A stretch of DNA of 64,000 nt from Symsagittifera roscoffensis (taxonomy: Eukaryota; Xenacoelomorpha; Acoela; Convolutidae), in contig NC_087069.1 in the NCBI RefSeq assembly GCF_963678635.1, forward strand, positions 16,220,660 to 16,284,659, read 5' to 3'. Positions 53,306-64,000 of the stretch are shown here, piece after piece (the first letter of the stretch is position 1; the number at the start of each line of letters is the position of its first letter). The position numbers and the translations under genes were made by a program. Under the pieces are notes generated by a model. That model was not told the DNA's origin and did no database searches. It saw nothing but the letters and a program-made list of their open reading frames with translations.

Positions 53306-53884
53306 TTTTTATAGAAAAAAATGTTCTGAGAATTTTGCTTTAAGTCCTCAAAAGGCTGCATTTTTTTCTGGTTTGAAGTTTCTATAAGTTAGGGATTTTC
53401 CGGTTGAACTGTCTTCTCTCAATTCATCTAGGTTTTTCACTCTGAACTATTTTTTGCATTTATTGCCCGCGTTTTTTCTATAGCTATTTAAGTTAATTTT
53501 TTTTGAGATCGATTGAATTAATTTTTTATAATTGTTTCTCAATTTTTAAGCAGCGTAGTATTGAAAATGACATGTGTGATTTTTCTCAAGTAGTAAGGAT
53601 TTTTTTACTCAAACCCATTCTATTAGCTCAATTCAAAATACAAAGCTTTCGGAGCGCTTGGAGAATTTTTTTTTGAACTGAGTAAAATTTGGAGCGATTT
53701 ACTATAACCTCACCGAAGAAAAAAAAATCACCTAAAGACACTGAAATTACTTCGTCGAAATTCAGCATCAATACCAGAACCTTCCACCAGAATATCTTGC
53801 ATGTTGGTTATTTCGAGGTCGCGGAGATTATCTGTGCTGAACCTGAGGGTGTCGCTAAAGTTTTCAGTGTCTTATAGTTTCTTA
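53306..53884. other. Spacer downstream of the NLR gene
   Basis: AT-rich. A short open frame at 53689-53877 shows no recognisable motif and is probably chance. Confidence 0.4.
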
Positions 53885-54090
53885 GGACTCTTTGATTTGT
53901 ACCCTTGTAGAATGATTTACAAGTTTTGCTGTTGCTCCTATGAAATCATTTAAGTCATTCTTTTGAAGGAGTAGTCTGATTGTCGCCTTTGGAAAAATAA
54001 TTGAAAAAGTGCAACTTGTCAAACTAATTTTGCAGCATTATGTATTTTAAAAAACGGACACACCGCGTTGTTTTTAGTTGGGAAGCATAC
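53885..54090 (+). pseudogene. Decayed duplicate of the NLR 3' coding end
   Basis: The stretch from about 53940 aligns with NLR positions 52975-53110: 'aagtcattct.ttgaaggagt.gtctgattgtc' and 'attgaaaaa.t.caa.ttg.caaa' occur in the same order. The Trp codon TGG has become TAG, and there are deletions. The part before it (53885-53940) matches more weakly. It shows that the NLR locus has been duplicated and partly lost. Confidence 0.75.
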
Positions 54091-54297
54091 TTATCGTACA
54101 GATGCTCTTATTGCTTTTGAATTGAATTAACGCTCACTGACCGTGTTGAGTTTCCGTTAATACTCACTCTCTTTGACGAAATCATTTCTTAGGTTGAAAT
54201 CTGTTATTATATCTCCGAAGGAGTTGATTGTCTAAATGCAAGGAAAATTCGAAACTTTCTCAACTCTTTAAAAATAGTTCATAACTAGTAACGAATT

Positions 54298-57200
54298 ACT
54301 AGGACCAATTCTGCTAGCTCAAATCTATCAAAGAATTTTTTGAACTTTTGTTTTAGGTTTTAGGATGGTAGAAGATTGACCACATACATCATTGCAATTC
54401 CTATATTTTGCATCAAATTTATAATGACTTTCATGGTATTCGATATACAGAAACCAAATTTGCTCTGTCAGAACTCATGCAAGCCTCTCGTAATTTTTCA
54501 GGCCGGGAATTTTTGAGGCTTTTCGAATGTGGTTTAGAAATGCCCAGCGAGGCAGTGTCAATTGAAGCCTGCGTCTCTTGCAAATCAGTTTTGCTGTTTT
54601 CCAATCTTTAGTCCCAAGCAAAATATAGCGGAGGGATTGTTTTTTTACAATACACAATTGCATCATTACCTGGGTGCAAAGAAAAAATTTTTTTTTCTAA
54701 AATTAAATTATAAACAATTCACAAATATTTTACGCGTTTGGGTAAGATAAAACCCTCAGATTTTTTTGCCTTAAATCAAGCAAATCCTAAAATCTGCTTG
54801 AAGACTGAGCGGTTACATATTTTTGAGGACCAATTTTATGAGACAATGAGCGTGTAACACTGAGTATCAATCCCAAACAATTTTCCTCATTTGAAACTTT
54901 GTTTACAGTGCAGTTGGTAGCTAAAACTATTTGGCTAAAACTAATCTGTGCTCTTTGCACGGGATCTTTTACTTTTGTCTATTTTAATATATTATCCTAT
55001 TGAAATAGGATTTATTTCAATCAATTTTAAAACAAATTTGTCCTTTTTATTGTTTTTTTTCTAGCTTTTAAGCGCAGTATATATCTATTTATCTTTATTT
55101 AGACAAGATAAAAAGCTTTCTAACATGAGCTACTTTTAACTGTTTTACCTGTTTTTGGCTAATGATAAAAAGAAATACTTCGGTTTTTTCTTAAATTGTA
55201 TCTGAATGGATTTTTTTGCAAATTACAGTTACACTCAAAGTGTGGCATCAGCCAAAAATAAATTTGACTAAAATTTTTGAATGCGGACAAAATTACGCAA
55301 ATTGGATTGAGTTGAAACCAAAAAAGATTGCTTTAGTTCTGTAGCTTTGTACTATATTTGGTTTGTAATTTTCATTCTAAAGCGTGTAACTTCTAGATGA
55401 TACTCGATGCAAAAATTTGATGGACCTTTCATTTAGGTTTTGAAGATCAATTTTGATAGGCCAACAACCGTTTTCTACCGTTTTACTTTCATCAAACAGA
55501 TAATCGGCGAGTTTTAACAAAATTTCATAAATAAGCTGATCAACTGTATTTGAACGTTAGGCATGATAACTCTGTACATTACTCTTTAAGTGCTTTCAAG
55601 ATGGACGAATTGTTGGGTCCTGAAGTCTCACAAAACATCGCAACCAATTAAATAGACTGATTTATCTAGAACAGATATCAGTTGGGCTATTTATTGCTAG
55701 AAATCTGTTGAATCACGGTAATTTGCTGTTTTGTTCTCATAAAGACGCCTATATTTGATTCATCGCTTAGCACTCTTTCGGAACCAAAAGTAAATATCCC
55801 AAAGTGATACAAAATGGGGACCCTGTGGGTCGGCAGGGGGTCGAATCCCTGAGGGGGGGGGGCTTTAAATCTTCCCCACGGTCAAAACTTTATCCATTCG
55901 TTAGCCCTCAACTATTTTTTTAAATTGGCAAAACTTCGTGTCGCTTCATTCTTTGATGTTACTTCTGATGTAAGTTTTAATTCGATTCTGAATTAAAATG
56001 TCGTCGTTAACTTATAGAAGTTACTTTAATTTGTAGTGGTTGTATAAATTGTTTCGGTACGAAATGAAATTTTTGTAGTCAAAAAGATGTAGTCAAAAGG
56101 GTAGTCATAAAGATGTAGTGATCAGTAGTTGGATCAAAGTAAAAGATGGAAGTTGTAGTCTTTTGAAAGTAGCTATTCGCTCCAGCTCGAGCAAATCTGT
56201 TCTTCATCTTTGTTTCAACTGCCAAGTTAATCAACTAAGGTACACACCGACTCTAAGATCACGTTAGGCAGGTCGGCTAATACTCCATATCTGATACTAG
56301 GACCAATTCTGCTAGCTCAAATCTATCAAAGAATTTTTTGAACTTTTTGTTGTAGGTTTTAGGATGGTAGAAGATTGACCACATACATCATTGCAATTCC
56401 TATGTTTTGCATCAAATTTATCATGACTTTCATGGTATTCGATATACAGAAACCAAATTTGCTCTGTCAGAACTCATGCAAGCCTCTCGTAATTTTTCAG
56501 GCCGGGAATTTTTGAGACTTTTCGAATGTGGTGTAAAAATGCCCAGCGTGGCAGTGTCAATTGAAGCCTGCGTCTCCTGCAAATCGGTTTTGCTGTTTTC
56601 TAATCTTTAGTCCCAAGCAAAATATAGCGGAGGGATTGTTTTTTTTTCAATACACAATTGCATCATTACCTGGGTGCAAAGAAATAATTTTTTTAAAATT
56701 AAATTATAAACAATTCACAAATATTTTACGCGTTTAGGTAAGATAAAACCCTCAGATTTTTTGCCTTAAATCAAGCAAATCCTAAAATCTGCTTGAAGAC
56801 TGAGCGGTTACATATTTTTGAGGACCAATTTTATGAGACAATAAGCGTGTAACACTGAGTTTCAATCCCAAACATTTTTCCTCATTTGAAACTTTGTTTA
56901 CAGTGCAGTTGGTGGCTAAAACTAATTGGCTAAAACTAATCTGTGCTCTTTGCACGGAATCTGCTACTTTTGTCTATTTTAATATATTATCTTATTGAAA
57001 TAGGATTTATTTCAATCAATTTTTAAACGAATTTATCATTTTTATTGTTTTTTTCTAGCTTTTAAGCGCAGTATATATCTATTTATCTTTATTTAGACAA
57101 GATAAAAAGCTTTCTAACATGAGCTACTTTTAACTGTTTTAGCTGTTTTTGGCTAATGATAAAAACATACTTCGGTTTTTTCTTATATTGTATCTGAATG

Positions 57201-60200
57201 GATTTTTTTTGCAAATTACAGTTACATTCAAAATGTGGCCTCAGCCCAAAATAAGTTTGACTAAAATTTTTGAATGCGGAAAAAATTACGCAAATTGGAT
57301 TGAGTTGAAACCAAGAAAGATTGCTTTAGTTCTGTAGCTTTTTACTATATTTGGTTCGTAGTTTTCATTCTAAAGCGTGTAACTTTTAGATGATACTCGA
57401 TGCAAAATTTTGATGGACCTTTCATTTAGGTTTTGAAGATCAATTTTGATAGGCCAACAACCGTTTTCTACCGTTTTACTTTCATCAACCAGATGATCGG
57501 CGAGTTTTAACAAAATTTCATAAATCAGCTGATCAACTGTATTTGAACGTTAGGCATGATAACTCTGTACATTACTCTTTAAGTGCTTTCAAGATGGACG
57601 AATTGTTGGGTCCTGAAGTCTCACAAAACATCGCAACCAATTAAATAGACTGATTTATCTAGAACAGATATCAGTTGAGCTATTTATTGCTAGAAATCTG
57701 TTGAATCACGGTAATTTGCTGTTTTGTTCTCATAAAGATGCCTATATTTGATTCATCGCTTAGCACTCTTTCGGGACCAAAAGTAAATATCCCAAAGTGA
57801 TACAAAATGGGGACCCTGTGGGTCGGCAGGGGGTCGAATCCCTGAGGGGGGGGGGGGCTTTAAATCTTCCCCACGGTCAAAACTTTATCCATTCGTTAGC
57901 CCTCAACTATTTTTTTAAATTGGCAAAACTTCGTGTCGCTTCATTCTTTGATGTTACTTCTGATGTAAGTTTTAATTCGATTCTGAATTAAAATGTCGTC
58001 GTTAACTTATAGAAGTTACTTTAATTTGTAGTGGTTGTATAAATTGTTTCGGTACGAAATGAAATTTTTGTAGTCAAAAAGATGTAGTCAAAAGGGTAGT
58101 CATAAAGATGTAGTGATCAGTAGTTGGATCAAAGTAAAAGATGGAAGTTGTAGTCTTTTGAAAGTAGCTATTCGCTCCAGCTCGAGCAAATCTGTTCTTC
58201 ATCTTTGTTTCAACTGCCAAGTCCATCAACTAAGGTACACACCGACTCTAAGATCACGTTAGGCAGGTCGGCTAATACTCCATATCTGATACTAGGACCA
58301 ATTCTGCTAGCTCAAATCTATCAAAGAATTTTTTGAACTTTTTGTTGTAGGTTTTAGGATGGTAGAAGATTGACCACATACATCATTGCAATTCCTATGT
58401 TTTGCATCAAATTTATCATGACTTTCATGGTATTCGATATACAGAAACCAAATTTGCTCTGTCAGAACTCATGCAAGCCTCTCGTAATTTTTCAGGCCGG
58501 GAATTTTTGAGACTTTTCGAATGTGGTGTAAAAATGCCCAGCGTGGCAGTGTCAATTGAAGCCTGCGTCTCCTGCAAATCGGTTTTGCTGTTTTCTAATC
58601 TTTAGTCCCAAGCAAAATATAGCGGAGGGATTGTTTTTTTTTCAATACACAATTGCATCATTACCTGGGTGCAAAGAAATAATTTTTTTAAAATTAAATT
58701 ATAAACAATTCACAAATATTTTACGCGTTTAGGTAAGATAAAACCCTCAGATTTTTTGCCTTAAATCAAGCAAATCCTAAAATCTGCTTGAAGACTGAGC
58801 GGTTACATATTTTTGAGGACCAATTTTATGAGACAATAAGCGTGTAACACTGAGTTTCAATCCCAAACAATTTTCCTCATTTGAAACTTTGTTTACAGTG
58901 CAGTTGGTGGCTAAAACTAATTGGCTAAAACTAATCTGTGCTCTTTGCACGGAATCTGCTACTTTTGTCTATTTTAATATATTATCTTATTGAAATAGGA
59001 TTTATTTCAATCAATTTTTAAACGAATTTATCATTTTTATTGTTTTTTTTCTAGCTTTTAAGCGCAGTATATATCTATTTATCTTTATTTAGACAAGATA
59101 AAAAGCTTTCTAACATGAGCTACTTTTAACTGTTTTAGCTGTTTTTGGCTAATGATAAAAACATACTTCGGTTTTTTCTTATATTGTATCTGAATGGATT
59201 TTTTTTGCAAATTACAGTTACATTCAAAATGTGGCCTCAGCCCAAAATAAGTTTGACTAAAATTTTTGAATGCGGAAAAAATTACGCAAATTGGATTGAG
59301 TTGAAACCAAGAAAGATTGCTTTAGTTCTGTAGCTTTTTACTATATTTGGTTCGTAGTTTTCATTCTAAAGCGTGTAACTTTTAGATGATACTCGATGCA
59401 AAATTTTGATGGACCTTTCATTTAGGTTTTGAAGATCAATTTTGATAGGCCAACAACCGTTTTCTACTGTTTTACTTTCATCAACCAGATGATCGGCGAG
59501 TTTTAACAAAATTTCATAAATCAGCTGATCAACTGTATTTGAACGTTAGGCATGATAACTCTGTACATTACTCTTTAAGTGCTTTCAAGATGGACGAATT
59601 GTTGGGTCCTGAAGTCTCACAAAACATCGCAACCAATTAAATAGACTGATTTATCTAGAACAGATATCAGTTGAGCTATTTATTGCTAGAAATCTGTTGA
59701 ATCACGGTAATTTGCTGTTTTGTTCTCATAAAGATGCCTATATTTGATTCATCGCTTAGCACTCTTTCGGGACCAAAAGTAAATATCCCAAAGTGATACA
59801 AAATGGGGACCCTGTGGGTCGGCAGGGGGTCGAATCCCTGAGGGGGGGGGGCTTTAAATCTTCCCCACGGTCAAAACTTTATCCATTCGTTAGCCCTCAA
59901 CTATTTTTTTAAATTGGCAAAACTTCGTGTCGCTTCATTCTTTGATGTTACTTCTGATGTAAGTTTTAATTCGATTCTGAATTAAAATGTCGTCGTTAAC
60001 TTATAGAAGTTACTTTAATTTGTAGTGGTTGTATAAATTGTTTCGGTACGAAATGAAATTTTTGTAGTCAAAAAGATGTAGTCAAAAGGGTAGTCATAAA
60101 GATGTAGTGATCAGTAGTTGGATCAAAGTAAAAGATGGAAGTTGTAGTCTTTTGAAAGTAGCTATTCGCTCCAGCTCGAGCAAATCTGTTCTTCATCTTT

Positions 60201-63200
60201 GTTTCAACTGCCAAGTCCATCAACTAAGGTACACACCGACTCTAAGATCACGTTAGGCAGGTCGGCTAATACTCCATATCTGATACTAGGACCAATTCTG
60301 CTAGCTCAAATCTATCAAAGAATTTTTTGAACTTTTTGTTGTAGGTTTTAGGATGGTAGAAGATTGACCACATACATCATTGCAATTCCTATGTTTTGCA
60401 TCAAATTTATCATGACTTTCATGGTATTCGATATACAGAAACCAAATTTGCTCTGTCAGAACTCATGCAAGCCTCTCGTAATTTTTCAGGCCGGGAATTT
60501 TTGAGACTTTTCGAATGTGGTGTAAAAATGCCCAGCGTGGCAGTGTCAATTGAAGCCTGCGTCTCCTGCAAATCGGTTTTGCTGTTTTCTAATCTTTAGT
60601 CCCAAGCAAAATATAGCGGAGGGATTGTTTTTTTTTCAATACACAATTGCATCATTACCTGGGTGCAAAGAAATAATTTTTTTAAAATTAAATTATAAAC
60701 AATTCACAAATATTTTACGCGTTTAGGTAAGATAAAACCCTCAGATTTTTTTGCCTTAAATCAAGCAAATCCTAAAATCTGCTTGAAGACTGAGCGGTTA
60801 CATATTTTTGAGGACCAATTTTATGAGACAATAAGCGTGTAACACTGAGTTTCAATCCCAAACAATTTTCCTCATTTGAAACTTTGTTTACAGTGCAGTT
60901 GGTGGCTAAAACTAATTGGCTAAAACTAATCTGTGCTCTTTGCACGGAATCTGCTACTTTTGTCTATTTTAATATATTATCTTATTGAAATAGGATTTAT
61001 TTCAATCAATTTTTAAACGAATTTATCATTTTTATTGTTTTTTTCTAGCTTTTAAGCGCAGTATATATCTATTTATCTTTATTTAGACAAGATAAAAAGC
61101 TTTCTAACATGAGCTACTTTTAACTGTTTTAGCTGTTTTTGGCTAATGATAAAAACATACTTCGGTTTTTTCTTATATTGTATCTGAATGGATTTTTTTT
61201 GCAAATTTTAGTTACATTCAAAATGTGGCCTCAGCCCAAAATAAGTTTGACTAAAATTTTTGAATGCGGAAAAAATTACGCAAATTGGATTGAGTTGAAA
61301 CCAAGAAAGATTGCTTTAGTTCTGTAGCTTTTTACTATATTTGGTTCGTAGTTTTCATTCTAAAGCGTGTAACTTTTAGATGATACTCGATGCAAAATTT
61401 TGATGGACCTTTCATTTAGGTTTTGAAGATCAATTTTGATAGGCCAACAACCGTTTTCTACTGTTTTACTTTCATCAACCAGATGATCGGCGAGTTTTAA
61501 CAAAATTTCATAAATCAGCTGATCAACTGTATTTGAACGTTAGGCATGATAACTCTGTACATTACTCTTTAAGTGCTTTCAAGATGGACGAATTGTTGGG
61601 TCCTGAAGTCTCACAAAACATCGCAACCAATTAAATAGACTGATTTATCTAGAACAGATATCAGTTGAGCTATTTATTGCTAGAAATCTGTTGAATCACG
61701 GTAATTTGCTGTTTTGTTCTCATAAAGATGCCTATATTTGATTCATCGCTTAGCACTCTTTCGGGACCAAAAGTAAATATCCCAAAGTGATACAAAATGG
61801 GGACCTTGTGGGTCGGCAGGGGGTCGAATCCCTGAGGGGGGGCTTTAAATCTTCCCCACGGTCAAAACTTTATCCATTCGTTAGCCCTCAACTATTTTTT
61901 TAAATTGGCAAAACTTCGTGTCGCTTCATTCTTTGATGTTACTTCTGATGTAAGTTTTAATTCGATTCTGAATTAAAATGTCGTCGTTAACTTATAGAAG
62001 TTACTTTAATTTGTAGTTGTTGTATAAATTGTTTCGGTACGAAATGAAATTTTTGTAGTCAAAAAGATGTAGTCAAAAGGGTAGTCATAAAGATGTAGTG
62101 ATCAGTAGTTGGATCAAAGTAAAAGATGGAAGTTGTAGTCTTTTGAAAGTAGCTATTCGCTCCAGCTCGAGCAAATCTGTTCTTCATCTTTGTTTCAACT
62201 GCCAAGTCCATCAACTAAGGTACACACCGACTCTAAGATCACGTTAGGCAGGTCGGCTAATACTCCATATCTGATACTAGGACCAATTCTGCTAGCTCAA
62301 ATCTATCAAAGAATTTTTTGAACTTTTTGTTGTAGGTTTTAGGATGGTAGAAGATTGACCACATACATCATTGCAATTCCTATGTTTTGCATCAAATTTA
62401 TCATGACTTTCATGGTATTCGATATACAGAAACCAAATTTGCTCTGTCAGAACTCATGCAAGCCTCTCGTAATTTTTCAGGCCGGGAATTTTTGAGACTT
62501 TTCGAATGTGGTGTAAAAATGCCCAGCGTGGCAGTGTCAATTGAAGCCTGCGTCTCCTGCAAATCGGTTTTGCTGTTTTCTAATCTTTAGTCCCAAGCAA
62601 AATATAGCGGAGGGATTGTTTTTTTTTCAATACACAATTGCATCATTACCTGGGTGCAAAGAAATAATTTTTTTAAAATTAAATTATAAACAATTCACAA
62701 ATATTTTACGCGTTTAGGTAAGATAAAACCCTCAGATTTTTTTGCCTTAAGTCAAGCAAATCCTAAAATCTGCTTGAAGACTGAGCGGTTACATATTTTT
62801 GAGGACCAATTTTATGAGACAATAAGCGTGTAACACTGAGTTTCAATCCCAAACAATTTTCCTCATTTGAAACTTTGTTTACAGTGCAGTTGGTGGCTAA
62901 AACTAATTGGCTAAAACTAATCTGTGCTCTTTGCACGGAATCTGCTACTTTTGTCTATTTTAATATATTATCTTATTGAAATAGGATTTATTTCAATCAA
63001 TTTTTAAACGAATTTATCATTTTTATTGTTTTTTTCTAGCTTTTAAGCGCAGTATATATCTATTTATCTTTATTTAGACAAGATAAAAAGCTTTCTAACA
63101 TGAGCTACTTTTAACTGTTTTAGCTGTTTTTGGCTAATGATAAAAACATACTTCGGTTTTTTCTTATATTGTATCTGAATGGATTTTTTTTGCAAATTAC

Positions 63201-64000
63201 AGTTACATTCAAAATGTGGCCTCAGCCCAAAATAAGTTTGACGAAAATTTTTGAATGCGGAAAAAATTACGCAAATTGGATTGAGTTGAAACCAAGAAAG
63301 ATTGCTTTAGTTCTGTAGCTTTTTACTATATTTGGTTCGTAGTTTTCATTCTAAAGCGTGTAACTTTTAGATGATACTCGATGCAAAATTTTGATGGACC
63401 TTTCATTTAGGTTTTGAAGATCAATTTTGATAGGCCAACAACCGTTTTCTACCGTTTTACTTTCATCAACCAGATGATCGGCGAGTTTTAACAAAATTTC
63501 ATAAATCAGCTGATCAACTGTATTTGAACGTTAGGCATGATAACTCTGTACATTACTCTTTAAGTGCTTTCAAGATGGACGAATTGTTGGGTCCTGAAGT
63601 CTCACAAAACATCGCAACCAATTAAATAGACTGATTTATCTAGAACAGATATCAGTTGAGCTATTTATTGCTAGAAATCTGTTGAATCACGGTAATTTGC
63701 TGTTTTGTTCTCATAAAGATGCCTATATTTGATTCATCGCTTAGCACTCTTTCGGGACCAAAAGTAAATATCCCAAAATGATACAAAAGGGGGACCCTTT
63801 GGGTCGGCAGGGGGTCGAATCCCTGAGGGGGGGCTTTAGATCTTCCCCACGGTCAAAACTTTATCCATTCGTTAGCCCTCAATTATTTTTTTAAATTGGC
63901 AAAACTTCGTGTCGCTTCATTCTTTGATGTTACTTCTGATGTAAGCTTAAATTCGATTCTGAATTAAAATGTCGTCGTTAACTTATAGAAGTTACTTTAA
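54298..64000 (+). repeat. Tandem array of a ~1,995-bp unit
   Basis: Units begin with ACTAGGACCAATTCTGC at 54298, 56296, 58291, 60285 and 62276, giving periods of 1998, 1995, 1994 and 1991. The fifth unit is cut by the window end. Units 2-5 are nearly identical; unit 1 is more diverged, as expected at an array edge. Each unit holds two short conserved open frames of 67 and 62 codons. The 67-codon frame begins at a TTG without ATG, and in the first unit the second frame is changed. A G run after CCCTGA varies from 7 to 12. It is a large-unit satellite or a segmental tandem duplication. Confidence 0.95.
55815..55865 (+). other. tRNA T-arm-like/B-box sequence in the tandem unit
   Basis: GCAGGGGGTCGAATCCCTGA can fold as a T arm (CAGGG/CCCTG) and fits the pol III B-box core GGTCGAATCC. 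It recurs in every unit, at about 57828, 59820, 61813 and 63805. No acceptor stem or anticodon arm is evident, so it is not called a tRNA gene. Confidence 0.4.

Noticed and set aside
54408-54611. 67-codon frame of the tandem unit as a gene
   Set aside because: It starts with TTG, has no upstream ATG in frame, and its conservation is explained by array homogenisation.

Overview
The window looks like nuclear DNA of an invertebrate animal. The non-transposon DNA is AT-rich. Introns have GT donors and TTTCAG/TTTTAG acceptors, and poly(A) signals follow the genes. Two conserved animal genes are split by introns. An intronless NLR gene couples a HEPN-like domain to NB-ARC, a type I associate with aquatic invertebrates rather than insects or nematodes. 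I cannot name the species.

Region 1 (about 1-23,500) is a very large Ty3/gypsy-type retroelement with open reading frames that look intact. A leader of at least 2.1 kb carries thirteen copies of AATCCGGAGGGGTC and several hairpins. It is followed by a 3,200-codon gag-pro-RT-RNaseH-integrase polyprotein without a frameshift. Instead of a recognisable env, at least three long ORFs follow: 1,108 codons with a complete SGNH/GDSL hydrolase signature, 920 codons and about 924-945 codons. A 37-residue basic micro-ORF comes last. The extra ORFs are packed almost like an operon: a TAA nine bases before an ATG in the same frame, then a -1 overlap without a nearby ATG, then a TGATG stop/start. About 1 kb of hairpin-rich 3' sequence and two tandem copies of a ~677 bp repeat close the element. 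No 5' LTR is visible.

Region 2 (about 23.5-25.3 kb) holds an unidentified minus-strand ORF and a 414-bp MITE with long terminal inverted repeats and a perfect 9-bp target duplication.

Region 3 (25.26-31.9 kb) is CSN1, subunit 1 of the COP9 signalosome, in three exons. Its 5-kb second intron holds a broken LINE (plus strand), a broken reverse-transcriptase element of another family (minus strand) and a tRNA-derived SINE.

Region 4 (32.5-43.6 kb) is a PLEKHG4/puratrophin-1-like Rho GEF in at least four exons. Its introns hold a 57-bp minisatellite and SINE copies.

Region 5 (43.6-50.2 kb) is AT-rich intergenic DNA with dispersed repeats and a cluster of perfect palindromes.

Region 6 (50.2-53.2 kb) is the intronless HEPN/NB-ARC NLR gene. 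A decayed duplicate of its 3' end lies 0.7 kb downstream.

Region 7 (54.3 kb to the end) is a tandem array of a ~1,995-bp unit: four full copies and part of a fifth, continuing past the window.

The best candidate for something undescribed is the giant retroelement: its SGNH ORF, its compact polycistronic 3' half, and several short motifs and hairpins that seem conserved at the nucleotide level rather than the protein level.
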